In this document: positions 1 to 8,847 of the stretch, piece by piece | Layout of the letters: each line of letters starts with the position of its first letter | Numbering within the stretch: the stretch's first letter is position 1 | Assembly: GCA_029907355.1 (NCBI GenBank) | Contig: JARYLZ010000008.1 | Location: 1-64,000 of the forward strand | DNA: 64,000 nucleotides | Source of the DNA: Bacteroidota bacterium | GTDB taxonomy: Bacteria > Bacteroidota > Ignavibacteria > SZUA-365 | Direction of reading: 5' to 3' | Notes under the pieces: model-generated | Databases searched by the model: none | Told to the model about the DNA's origin: nothing | What the model saw: the letters and a program-made list of their open reading frames with translations, nothing else | Made by a program: the position numbers and the translations under genes

Positions 1-2
1 CT

Positions 3-1703
3 CGCTGGGAACAGGTACAGGCCGTCACGGGCATCGAGGACGAGCGTCTCGCTCTGCTCCGGCAGGCCGCCGCTCTGCAGAACACTCCCCCGCCGCTCCG
101 CTTCTCCCTTCGGACGAGGGTGTACCGCGACGTGCCGCTCCGAAAGGGGTTCACAGAGGGACGCTATGTCGGCTCGCCCGAGGGGTTTTCCGGTCGATTG
201 GACTTTTCGGTTCATGGGCGCTTTCACGGCGGCGTTCTCGTCGCGAAAGAACCCGGGGAGACTTCTCCCGCGGATTGTCTCCGATTCACTCTCTCGGCGG
301 AAAGGATCGGTCCGCTCGCGCAGATCACTGCAGGGGATTTCACCGTCGCATCGGGACAGGGCGTCCTGCTCCGCCGCGGGGGATCGTTCGCCAGGAGCGG
401 TGGCGTTTCGGATGCCCTGCAGAGCAGGGGAAACCGCATTTCACCGGGGCTTCGGTCGTCGGGCCCGGTGGTGCGTGGTATCGCCGCGAGCGGGGGGGCA
501 CGTTCCGTGACGATGTCGGTCTTCGCTGGAAGGGCTTTGCTCGACGGCAAGATCGATTCCGTTTCCGGAATGCTCTCTTCCATCGATGAAAGCGGTCTGC
601 ACCGGACGGAGAACGAACGAGGGAAACGAGACGCCGCGTTCGAGGACCTTGCCGGCGCGTATGCGAGTTGGGCGACCGAGACGAACGGCATTTCGGTCCG
701 CATCGGCTTCACGGGTTACATCGCGCGTTTCTCTCACCGGCTCAATGCCCTCTCTCCATGGTCGTTCGGTGGATCCCGTGCTTCCGCTTTCGGGGTCGAC
801 GCCGTGGTTGCGGGCGATCGATGGTCCATCTCGTGGGAACTGGGGCGCGTGCGGAACGGGCGACTCGGCGGGAAAGGCGCTTTCCACGCACGGCCGAGCG
901 AGGGATTCCGCGTCATGATGGTATACCGCGATTTTCCCGCGGACTTCGCTGCTCCGCACGTGGGACCCCTCGGCGGGCAAGGGAACACGACCCAGAACGA
1001 GCGCGGGGCGTTTTTCGAATGCTCATACCGGTTTTCCGGCCGTCTGAGCCTCCGAGCGTGGTGGGATCTCTCGCATTCTCCGGGGCCGACATACTCCATC
1101 GGCGTTCCCTCCTCCAGCACGGAGCGCGCATTCGAGGCCTGCTGGCGCGCGAGCGAGAATGCCGAGTTGTTCATCAACGGGTACGAGAAGAACGTCGATG
1201 CCGAATACGCCGTGACCGACGGCTCAGGGCGCGTAGACCGCCCACTCGTGCGCAGGATTTCGCGCAGCGTGCGTGTCGACTTCCGCCGCCTCCCGTCTCG
1301 GGGCGTGGGATTCCGCGTCCGCGCGGAATACCGAACCATCACAAACGCCGGCGTCCCCGCACCTACCGAGGACGGTTTTCTCCTCCTAACCGATATCGTC
1401 GCCGCCCCCCTGCACGACTTCTCGCTGGAAGGGAGAATCGCCGTGCACCGAACGGACTCCTGGGAAGCACGGCTTTCCGCGTTCGAAAGCGACCTTCCCG
1501 GTGCAGGATCGTCCCACCCCTTGTCCGGCGAAGGCCTGCGGGCCTACGTGTTGCTCCGGTGGTCGGCCTCGAAATGGTGCACGATTTCTTCGAAAGCCGG
1601 ATGGACGATCCTCGACGGGGAGCGCACGCTGGGAAGCGGCGACGACCAGGTGCGAGGGGACACGGTAGCGCGTTATTCTCTCCAAGCGGACATCAAGCTC
1701 TGA
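3..1703 (+). CDS. Helix-hairpin-helix-type protein with C-terminal beta-barrel-like region, 5'-truncated by window edge
   Basis: Frame is open to the window start (RWEQVQAVTGIEDERLALLRQAA... is HhH-like), so the listed GTG start at 120 is probably internal; the C-terminal part has alternating amphipathic strands typical of outer-membrane proteins. Confidence 0.6.
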   Translation, partial: RWEQVQAVTGIEDERLALLRQAAALQNTPPPLRFSLRTRVYRDVPLRKGFTEGRYVGSPEGFSGRLDFSVHGRFHGGVLVAKEPGETSPADCLRFTLSAERIGPLAQITAGDFTVASGQGVLLRRGGSFARSGGVSDALQSRGNRISPGLRSSGPVVRGIAASGGARSVTMSVFAGRALLDGKIDSVSGMLSSIDESGLHRTENERGKRDAAFEDLAGAYASWATETNGISVRIGFTGYIARFSHRLNALSPWSFGGSRASAFGVDAVVAGDRWSISWELGRVRNGRLGGKGAFHARPSEGFRVMMVYRDFPADFAAPHVGPLGGQGNTTQNERGAFFECSYRFSGRLSLRAWWDLSHSPGPTYSIGVPSSSTERAFEACWRASENAELFINGYEKNVDAEYAVTDGSGRVDRPLVRRISRSVRVDFRRLPSRGVGFRVRAEYRTITNAGVPAPTEDGFLLLTDIVAAPLHDFSLEGRIAVHRTDSWEARLSAFESDLPGAGSSHPLSGEGLRAYVLLRWSASKWCTISSKAGWTILDGERTLGSGDDQVRGDTVARYSLQADIKL

Positions 1704-1754
1704 CGGGAAAGGAGCATTCGAACGCGAGGCCGCAACGAAGAAACGGAGGATTGC

Positions 1755-1779
1755 CGGTACGGGGAAGAGCGCCGTACCG
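1755..1779. terminator. Hairpin between convergent genes
   Basis: CGGTACGG (1755-1762) / CCGTACCG (1772-1779), 8-bp stem between the convergent 3' ends of the HhH gene and rsgA; no clear U-tract. Confidence 0.4.
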
Positions 1780-1800
1780 AATCGCACGTTTCCGGTGCAG

Positions 1801-2907
1801 TCAACGTTCTTCCCGTTCGCTGTCGAGGATCTGGAGGTAATTCCGGTAACGGAGGGGGTGGATAGCACCTTCGGCGACGGCGGCAATGACGGCACAATCG
1901 GGTTCGTGCGTGTGCGTACAGGAGGGGAAACGGCACCGGTCGGCGCGTGCGACGAACTCGGGGTAATACGTGTGCAGGTCGGCAGGGTCGAAATGGTAGA
2001 GCCCGAATTCCCGTATCCCTGGAGTATCCGCGATGTAGCCGCCGTTCGGGAGCGCGTACAGGACGCTTTTCGTTGTCGTGTGCGTCCCACGCGAGCTCTG
2101 AACGCTGATCGTATCGGTCTTCCCCGACGCCGAGGGGACGAGACGGTTGAGAAGGCTCGTCTTCCCCACACCGGAATGGCCGCAGAAAGCGGAAATCGCG
2201 TCGCGCAGGAGGTTCCCGAGTTCCTCGATCCCTTCCCCTGTCACACAACTCGTGTACAGGACCGTGTACCCGACATCGCGATAGACATCGGCGATTTCCT
2301 CCACCGCCGAAAAGTCCTCGTCGTCGACGAGATCCATTTTGTTGATGACGATGAAGGCATCGACCCCGCCCATGGCGGAAGCGATGAGGTACCGGTCGAT
2401 GAGACCGGGTTTCAGGAGCTCGTTCGTCGCGGCGGCGACGACGACGATGCGGTCGGGGTTCGCGACGATGACGTCTGCGAACCCTCTGTCCGATACCGCA
2501 GTCCGAAGGAGGACGCGTTTCCGCGGGTAGACGTGCGTGACCACGGCGTCGCCTTCACCCGCAGAAACGTAACGAACGCGATCCCCGACGGCGAGCAGGC
2601 TCGAGTTCGGGTTGCCCGTCGTCGTGGAGCGGCGCGGGCGCGCGCGGATCTCCTCGTCGCCGTCGAGAAGGAGCACCGACGGTCCGCCCATCTCGACGAC
2701 GAGTGCATCCCGCTCGTTCTCCGGCCTCACGATCGGGTGTTTGCGCGGGGCGCTGCGCTTCTTCAGGAGGAAGTCGTGGTCGCTCTCCCCTTCCCCCTCG
2801 TAGCGCCAGCGTGCCTCCCCCTTCCGCCAGAGCTTTTCGATGTTCTTGCGTTTCTCGACTCGACGTGGAGAATCGGGTTCGTTTTGATCCATGAAACTCC
2901 AGACCAT
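1801..2907 (-). CDS. rsgA: Ribosome small subunit-dependent GTPase A
   Basis: 368 aa with circularly permuted GTPase motifs: NKMDLVDD (G4), GHSGVGKTSLLN (G1), RGTHTTT, DTPGIREFGL (G3), and a C-terminal Cys/His zinc region. Confidence 0.95.
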   Translation of the reverse strand: MVWSFMDQNEPDSPRRVEKRKNIEKLWRKGEARWRYEGEGESDHDFLLKKRSAPRKHPIVRPENERDALVVEMGGPSVLLLDGDEEIRARPRRSTTTGNPNSSLLAVGDRVRYVSAGEGDAVVTHVYPRKRVLLRTAVSDRGFADVIVANPDRIVVVAAATNELLKPGLIDRYLIASAMGGVDAFIVINKMDLVDDEDFSAVEEIADVYRDVGYTVLYTSCVTGEGIEELGNLLRDAISAFCGHSGVGKTSLLNRLVPSASGKTDTISVQSSRGTHTTTKSVLYALPNGGYIADTPGIREFGLYHFDPADLHTYYPEFVARADRCRFPSCTHTHEPDCAVIAAVAEGAIHPLRYRNYLQILDSEREER

Positions 2908-3050
2908 TCAGGAAGGCGAGCGTGTCGTACACACCCCTCTGAAAACTACGCGCGGAGGAAACGGCAGGCAAGGATAGAGAGGCGCGAGGATGGCGGATCG
3001 CGTGAAAAATCCTATTTTCTCACGCTTGCATTCATTCTCCGCCATTACCC

Positions 3051-4355
3051 ATGACATTCATCCGCAACCCCTTGAAGCACGACCGTCGTTTCCGGATGCG
3101 TCGGGGGCTCAACTGGTCGACGCTGGGGTTTACGTATGCCGTGCTGTACATGGCGCGGTACAACCTTTCGTTCGCGAACAAGTCCCTCTCGGACAGTTAC
3201 GGATGGGACAAGACGCAGATCGGGACCATCATCACCGCCGCCTTGACGTTGTACGGCGTTTCCGCGCTCTTCAACGGGCCGATCGCCGACCGCATCGGCG
3301 GGAAGCGCGCCATGCTCATCGGTGCCGCCGGGGCAGCCTTTTTCAATCTCCTCTTCGGTTTCGGTGCGTACCTGGGTTTTCTCGGGAAAGGACCGCTTCT
3401 CCTCGGGTACTTCGCGACGGTGTGGGCCCTGAACAGCTATTTCCAGTCATACAGCGCCCTGGCGCTCATCAAAGTGAACTCGGGGTGGTTCCATATCCGG
3501 GAACGAGGGGTTTTCTCGGCGATTTTCGGGTCGATGATCCAGAGCGGGCGCGCACTCATTTTTTTCCTCGGCGGCGTGATCGTCACGGTGCTCCCTTGGC
3601 AGTGGGTGTTCTTCATCCCCGCCGCCATCGTCGGCGCCATGGCGATGATGACCGCGGCGTTCGTTCGCGATACGCCCGCCGATGCCGGGCTTCCCCCATT
3701 GGACACCGCCGATGCCACCAGCGGGTACACCGGTCCGGTGAACTTCCGTTTCGTTTTCCGGCGCGTCTTCACCAACCCCATCACCATCACGATCGCCGTC
3801 GCCGAGTTCTGCACGGGTTTCGTACGGCACGGGTTCGAGCAGTGGTTCCCCCGTTACATGCAGGAAGCCCAGCATCTCCGGCTCGATTCGGCGGTTTTCC
3901 AGAAAGGCGCCTTCGCCGTCGTCGCCGCAGGCATTGCGGGCGCGTTCGTCGCAGGGACGGTGTCGGACTGGTTCTTCTCCTCACGGAGAACTCCCGTGGC
4001 ATTCATCGGGTACACGTTGCAGATCGCCGCATTGAGCGCCGTCTGGCTTTCGACGGACCTGACGGTGATCATCGCGGCATTCATCGTCAACTCGATGGCG
4101 ATCAGCATGGTGCACTCGATGCTCTCCGGCACGGCATCGATGGATTTCGGAGGCCAGAAAGCGGCCGCGACGGCGGCGGGCATGTTCGACGGCATGCAGT
4201 ACCTCGGCGGCGCATCGGTCGGCATCGGTATGGGGTACCTGCTCGACAGGTTCGGCTGGGCCGCCTGGGGTCCGGGCATGATCGGCTTCGCATCCGTCGG
4301 CGCGCTTCTCATGCTACGGCTCTGGAACGCTCGGCCCACGCCTGCGGGCCGTTGA
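3051..4355 (+). CDS. MFS transporter, organophosphate:Pi antiporter (GlpT/UhpT-like) family
   Basis: 434 aa polytopic protein; MARYNLSFANKSL near TM1 and GPIADRIGGKRAM loop resemble the GlpT/UhpT family. Confidence 0.85.
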   Translation: MTFIRNPLKHDRRFRMRRGLNWSTLGFTYAVLYMARYNLSFANKSLSDSYGWDKTQIGTIITAALTLYGVSALFNGPIADRIGGKRAMLIGAAGAAFFNLLFGFGAYLGFLGKGPLLLGYFATVWALNSYFQSYSALALIKVNSGWFHIRERGVFSAIFGSMIQSGRALIFFLGGVIVTVLPWQWVFFIPAAIVGAMAMMTAAFVRDTPADAGLPPLDTADATSGYTGPVNFRFVFRRVFTNPITITIAVAEFCTGFVRHGFEQWFPRYMQEAQHLRLDSAVFQKGAFAVVAAGIAGAFVAGTVSDWFFSSRRTPVAFIGYTLQIAALSAVWLSTDLTVIIAAFIVNSMAISMVHSMLSGTASMDFGGQKAAATAAGMFDGMQYLGGASVGIGMGYLLDRFGWAAWGPGMIGFASVGALLMLRLWNARPTPAGR

Positions 4356-4418
4356 GTTCGAACCGCGGTTCCACCCTTTCCCACGCGGATAGCTCTATTC
4401 CTCAATGGACGGGTACTC

Positions 4419-5138
4419 ATGAAACAGCACTGCTTCGACGTCATCATCCTCATCGGGCGGCCCGCTTCCGGCAAGTCCGAGATCATCGACTATCTGAAAA
4501 AAACGCCGTACGAAGAGCGTCTTCGGCGATTCGGCATCGGGCACTTCGACGAGATAGACGATTTCCCGATGCTCTGGGCATGGTTCGAGGAAGACGCCAT
4601 TCTCGAGCGCATTCTCGGCAAGCCCCGTCTCCACACCGACGCTCGTGGGTATTTCCTCCACCGCTATTTCTGGGATCTCCTCATCGAGCGCATTTCGCTC
4701 GAGTACGACAAGCTGATGCGGGACCCCTCGTACCACGAGAAGCGGACGACCGTTATCGAGTTCTCACGAGGGACGGAACACGGCGGTTACGCCGCGGCGT
4801 TCCCGCACCTGAGCCCGCGCATCCTCGAACGCGCGGTGATCGTCTACGTCGACGTCACCTACGAGGAGTCTCTCCGGAAGAACCGCCGCCGATTCAACCC
4901 GGCGCGCCCGGATAGCATCCTCGAGCACGGCTTGCCGGACGAAAAGCTGGAGAGGTTGTACAAGGAAGTCGACTGGGAAGAAATCGCCTCCGCTTCCCCC
5001 ACCCATATCGATGTGAAGGGAATCCTGGTCCCGTACGTCGTGTTCCACAACATGCCGAGCAAAACGGACGACCCCGCGCTTCTCGGTCCCGCCTTGGAAG
5101 AGATCTTCTCCCGAGCGCGTGCACTCGTGGCACGTTGA
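4419..5138 (+). CDS. P-loop NTPase/kinase-like protein of unknown function
   Basis: N-terminal Walker A-like IGRPASGKSE; 239 aa; no specific family recognised. Confidence 0.75.
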   Translation: MKQHCFDVIILIGRPASGKSEIIDYLKKTPYEERLRRFGIGHFDEIDDFPMLWAWFEEDAILERILGKPRLHTDARGYFLHRYFWDLLIERISLEYDKLMRDPSYHEKRTTVIEFSRGTEHGGYAAAFPHLSPRILERAVIVYVDVTYEESLRKNRRRFNPARPDSILEHGLPDEKLERLYKEVDWEEIASASPTHIDVKGILVPYVVFHNMPSKTDDPALLGPALEEIFSRARALVAR

Positions 5139-5219
5139 AACCGCCGAACGAGGGGAAGAGGCGGCACCGTCGTCTCACCCGAATCTCGCACGAATAGGAA
5201 TCGGCAGAGATGACATGCT

Positions 5220-5360
5220 GCGCGATTACTCCGCGTTACGGGTGCAGTCCATCGGTCGATATGCGTAATCAGGGCCGGGAGGAAAGCCCCCTCACAAGGT
5301 TCGGCATGGGGAACAGTACCTGCTGCACCTTCTACCATCCCGCCAGCCGATGTCCAGGTT
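5220..5360. ncRNA. Putative structured RNA in a convergent intergenic gap; family and strand unknown
   Basis: 349-bp gap with long complementary pairs: GGTGCAG 5241-5247/CTGCACC 5323-5329; CATCGG 5250-5255/CCGATG 5347-5352 (crossing the former); GATTAC 5224-5229/GTAATC 5265-5270; GTTC 5299-5302/GAAC 5311-5314. Confidence 0.3.
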
Positions 5361-5487
5361 CTCCCCTCGCACGCCTTCATCCGACGCGCCATCTCTCGAA
5401 GCCGGGCCGGTAGGTTCTGCCCCTGGAACGGAATCGTTTCGCCCGGATCCCGAGAGGGAAAATGACGACGAGATGTTTCCCGGCGTA

Positions 5488-6198
5488 TTACGGAAGATGT
5501 GGCGAGGCTTCGAAGCGTTCGATATCCCCGGGCGTACCGAGATCCCACCAACGGCCTGCGTACTCGACGCCGCGGAGAGACCACCCCCCTTCCATCGCAA
5601 CTCGATAAAGATCGAAGATGTCCGAGAAGCCCGTTTCGAAACCGAGCCGGAACAGCGCCGGCTTGATCGCATGGATCCCGCAGAAACCGCGTTTCAGAAC
5701 GGCTCGGCCGCCGGCAATCGAGCCGCTGAACCATGCCTCCTTCCCAAGGAACACCCCTTCGTCGTCGAAGAGAAGGGCACGGTCCGTCGGCCGTTCCTGG
5801 ACAGCAAGTGCGGCGAGCACCCTCGGTTCCTCGGCGGCCGACACGAGTCGCCCGAGGTCGAAATCCGACACGACGTCGGCGTTGTGGACGAGGAATGGTG
5901 CGTCGCCGTCGAGGAATTCCCGGGCGTGGAGGATTCCGCCTCCTGTCCCAAGGATGTAGGGTTCGCGGAGGACAACGACGCGTACAGGGGCTGCGTGTTC
6001 CCGGAAATGCCTTTCGAGGCGTTCCGCGTGATGATACGCATTGACGACGATCAGCCTGCAACCATAGCGCGAGAGCGCCTCGACGGCATGGTCGATCATC
6101 GGCTTTCCCCCTGCGCGGACCAGCGCTTTCGGGACGGTGTCGGTTAGGGGCGCAAGGCGCGTCCCGAACCCCGCCGCCAGAATCATCCCCTTCACCAC
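5488..6198 (-). CDS. Nucleotidyltransferase, MurU-like (N-acetylmuramate-1-phosphate uridylyltransferase-like)
   Basis: MILAAGFGTRLAPLTDTVPKALVRAGGKPMIDHAVEAL signature; adjacent to an AmgK-like kinase. Confidence 0.85.
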   Translation of the reverse strand: MVKGMILAAGFGTRLAPLTDTVPKALVRAGGKPMIDHAVEALSRYGCRLIVVNAYHHAERLERHFREHAAPVRVVVLREPYILGTGGGILHAREFLDGDAPFLVHNADVVSDFDLGRLVSAAEEPRVLAALAVQERPTDRALLFDDEGVFLGKEAWFSGSIAGGRAVLKRGFCGIHAIKPALFRLGFETGFSDIFDLYRVAMEGGWSLRGVEYAGRWWDLGTPGDIERFEASPHLP

Positions 6199-6590
6199 CA
6201 GACTCCGCGCTCGCAGTGTTCGACGGAGACCGGTACGCCCTGGCGACGCAGGTGCTCGGCGAGGCGCTCCGCACAGTAGACGGAGCGGTGCTGGCCGCCC
6301 GTGCAGCCGAACGCCACGGAAAGGCGTTCGTACCCCAGCTCACGGTAGGATCGGAGGGCGATGTCTACGATGGCCTCGGCTGCCGCGATGAATTCCTCGA
6401 CGACGGGGAACGCCTCGAAATACGTCTCGACCTCCGCATCGAGGCCGCTCAACGCAGAGAGGGAAGGCTCGTACACCGGATTCGGGAGGCAGCGGCAGTC
6501 GAAGACGAAACCGCCCCCGTCCGCCGAGCGGTCCGAAGGAATACCGCTCCGAAGGTATCCGAAAGAAAAAATGGAAACGGACGGGTTCAT
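6192..6590 (-). CDS. RapZ C-terminal domain-containing protein
   Basis: MNPSVSIFSFGYLRSG...DCRCLPNPVYEP...VAFGCTGGQHRSVYCAERLAEHL...VEHCERG matches the RapZ C-terminal domain. ATG at 6590 overlaps the upstream TGA (ATGA). The 322-aa ORF in the track has a spurious N-terminal extension. Confidence 0.88.
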   Translation of the reverse strand: MNPSVSIFSFGYLRSGIPSDRSADGGGFVFDCRCLPNPVYEPSLSALSGLDAEVETYFEAFPVVEEFIAAAEAIVDIALRSYRELGYERLSVAFGCTGGQHRSVYCAERLAEHLRRQGVPVSVEHCERGVWW

Positions 6591-7621
6591 ACAGGCTCGG
6601 AAAAATCCTCGGATCGCAAATTCCCGGCAATGTCGACGAACAATGCCCGGAGGTACGGCAGGTGTTTCATGACCGGCGCGTTTTCCGCGAGCCACGCGAG
6701 GTTGTCGAGCGCCGGGGGGATCGCGGAGCGGAAACCGGGCCGGTTCTTGCGGTACCCGAGATTCCCGAACGCACCGAGCGCCTGCATGACGCGCGCAACG
6801 GCGTAGGCATGGAACTCCTCCTCGAAACGCCCTGCATCGACGGGGAACCTGGCGGAGACCCCCTCGAGATAAGCCTCGAGGAGCGAGGCGCGGACGGCGG
6901 GCGGGATCAGGGCCCGGGCGTCGAAGAGCAACGATGCAACGTCGTACGCGAGCGCCCCCCGCCTCCCGGACTGGTAGTCGATGTATCTCGGCCCCGATGG
7001 GGTGATCATCACGTTGCGGGACTGGAAATCGCGGTAGAGGAAAAAGCGGCGTTCGGATTCGAGGAGCGTCTCGATCAAGCGCGCGCAATCGCGCTCGTAC
7101 GCAGTCGGATCGTACCGCGGCTGGAATCGGTCGAGGAACATCTCGCGGAAGTAGCGGCAATCGAAAGCGATCGCTTCACCGCCAAACTCCGCCGTCTGGT
7201 AACAGAGCGTGTAATCGATATCGTCCGCCGCATCGATTTGGAAACGGACGAGGTCGTGCAGGACGTGTACGTACATCTCGTGCACGTCTTCGGGGAACCC
7301 CTCTGCCCCTTCTCTCCGGTGGGCTTGCCAGTCGAACAACAGCGTGTCACCGAGGTCTTCTTCGAGGTAGGAACACTGGTCGGGCGCGACGGCGAACAGT
7401 TTCGGCACCGGCAAGCCGCACGCGCGGAATGCCAGCGTGAACCCGATGAAGGCCTTGTTCTCCGCGACGTTCCCGCCGAAAACGCCCACGGCCGAATGCT
7501 CCGTCCCGCGGATGCGGAAAACCTTTCTTTCCGAGCCGTCCCCGCGGAGAAGGTCGATACTCCGGACCGGTTCGCCGAAGCATTCCGTGAAGAGGGATGA
7601 AAGCGTGTCCCCGATCTGCAT
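6587..7621 (-). CDS. Aminoglycoside phosphotransferase-fold kinase, AmgK-like
   Basis: Kinase signatures FFLYRDFQSRNVMI and YIDYQSGRRGALAYDVASLLFD; probable start MQIGDTLSSLF at 7621. Confidence 0.85.
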   Translation of the reverse strand: MQIGDTLSSLFTECFGEPVRSIDLLRGDGSERKVFRIRGTEHSAVGVFGGNVAENKAFIGFTLAFRACGLPVPKLFAVAPDQCSYLEEDLGDTLLFDWQAHRREGAEGFPEDVHEMYVHVLHDLVRFQIDAADDIDYTLCYQTAEFGGEAIAFDCRYFREMFLDRFQPRYDPTAYERDCARLIETLLESERRFFLYRDFQSRNVMITPSGPRYIDYQSGRRGALAYDVASLLFDARALIPPAVRASLLEAYLEGVSARFPVDAGRFEEEFHAYAVARVMQALGAFGNLGYRKNRPGFRSAIPPALDNLAWLAENAPVMKHLPYLRALFVDIAGNLRSEDFSEPV

Positions 7622-7905
7622 AGATTTCGCTCCGCCGCTCGCCGTGCCCGTTTCCCGGCATCGCTTCGTGCAGTTCATTCGCCCGCTTTTCCGCAACGGG
7701 CGGCACGCACCTCCGTTCACCCACCAATCGGTTTTTCGGGTGTTCGGGGTTTCCCGACGAAACATGTCAAGATATCCCGTGTATCGACGAAATGGAAACG
7801 ATGCGATGGATGTAACGCTGCGATGACCGTACGGTAAGCACGTCTGCACGGTTCAATGTCTCGATCCACCGAAGAAAAAACGAGAAGAGAAACGCTGCCC
7901 TTTAT

Positions 7906-8430
7906 TCAAAAGACGAACGGGATGAACATCCGGCTTCTCTTCATGTACGCGACGTATTCCTGACCGAATTTTTCGACGCTCTCCCTCTCCTCGACCTTCG
8001 CCGTCGCATAGAGGATCGCGGTGACGCCTCCCGCAAGACAGACGTCGAGCACCGACGGCGACTTCATGGTCATGCCCCACGCGAAGAGGATCAGCGAGCC
8101 GTACAGGGGGTGGCGGACACGCTTGTACAATCCGACGGTCACGAGCCTCGTCGTGTGATCGAGATGTCCCGCCGGCTTGCCGAATCGAACGAGAACGCGG
8201 AACCCCTCCGCCGCGAAGAAAAGGGAAACGAGGAGCAGGATCCACGAGGAGATGCCAAACGCAGACAGGGGACCATCGAACCACCCGTCGATGTTCATGA
8301 GGACGAGGACTGCGATCCCTTCCAAGGCGAAGAAACGAAAAAAACCGTGCGATTTCGGATTCGTCAAGGAAGGCCACGAGTATGCGGCGATCGAGACGGA
8401 TACGAGAATGAAAACGAGCGGAATCAACAT
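7906..8430 (-). CDS. Isoprenylcysteine carboxyl methyltransferase (ICMT)/PEMT-like membrane methyltransferase
   Basis: TM helices followed by GLYKRVRHPLYGSLILFAWGM...EERESVEKFGQEYVAYMKRSRMFIP, the ICMT/PEMT C-terminal signature. Confidence 0.85.
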   Translation of the reverse strand: MLIPLVFILVSVSIAAYSWPSLTNPKSHGFFRFFALEGIAVLVLMNIDGWFDGPLSAFGISSWILLLVSLFFAAEGFRVLVRFGKPAGHLDHTTRLVTVGLYKRVRHPLYGSLILFAWGMTMKSPSVLDVCLAGGVTAILYATAKVEERESVEKFGQEYVAYMKRSRMFIPFVF

Positions 8431-8744
8431 AGGGTTTCTCGAAGCGGTCGAAGAAAGCGTCGTACTCTATGGGCACACGGAGGCCTTATCTCGAAATGCT
8501 GCGGACCTGGAAGGGACCATATGCTGCTGCTCGTGCGTACGATCCGCCGGTGGATAGCCGAGTCGACAGGGAAGAAAAAAGGCGCTTCCGCCCGGCACGG
8601 TGCGGGAATGCGGAGGGGGTCGTTTCACGTTCAACCGGGCAGTGCATCGATCCCGATGTGTCCAGGCGGCACCGTCGCGCGAAGATGCGGCAGGGTGACG
8701 GGCTCTTCGAACAGCTTTTCCCTCGGAACAGCGGGCGTGATGTC

Positions 8745-8775
8745 TTGGACGGTCGCATTCCATGCGCTACCTTTT
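8745..8775 (+). promoter_or_regulatory. Possible Bacteroidetes-type promoter of the acyl-CoA synthetase gene
   Basis: TTG (8745-8747), 20-bp spacer, TACCTTTT (8768-8775; consensus TAnnTTTG). Confidence 0.35.
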
Positions 8776-8847
8776 CCGTCGTGCCCTCGGGCTCGTTCGA
8801 GAAATCCCGCAGGGCGACGCGAGATCTACCACCCCGAGGCTTTACGC

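Noticed and set aside
4360-4371. GAACCGCGGTTC palindrome after the MFS gene
   Set aside because: Perfect 12-bp palindrome but single copy and too short to call an operator or terminator.
2990-4915. 641-aa plus-strand ORF
   Set aside because: Arg/His-rich shadow frame over the MFS transporter and P-loop genes; no domain signal.
5220-5360. 5S rRNA on the minus strand
   Set aside because: TTCCCCATGCCGAAC matches the 5S loop B/C consensus, but the downstream GAAGTtAAG-like segment, the GCCGATGGTA block in correct position and terminal helix are missing, and there is no adjacent 16S/23S.
5220-5360. SRP RNA or RNase P RNA on the plus strand
   Set aside because: GGCCGGGAGGAAAGCCC superficially resembles SRP (GGTCCGGAAGGAAGCAGC) and RNase P (GAGGAAAGTCC) motifs, but the tetraloop/AGCAGC and ACAGAA elements are absent.
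8110-8847. N-terminal extension of the 1154-aa ORF
   Set aside because: The first 246 aa overlap the ICMT-like gene and intergenic region and have no domain; the conserved protein starts at MNIHNLEPLFHPRRIALVGV (8848).
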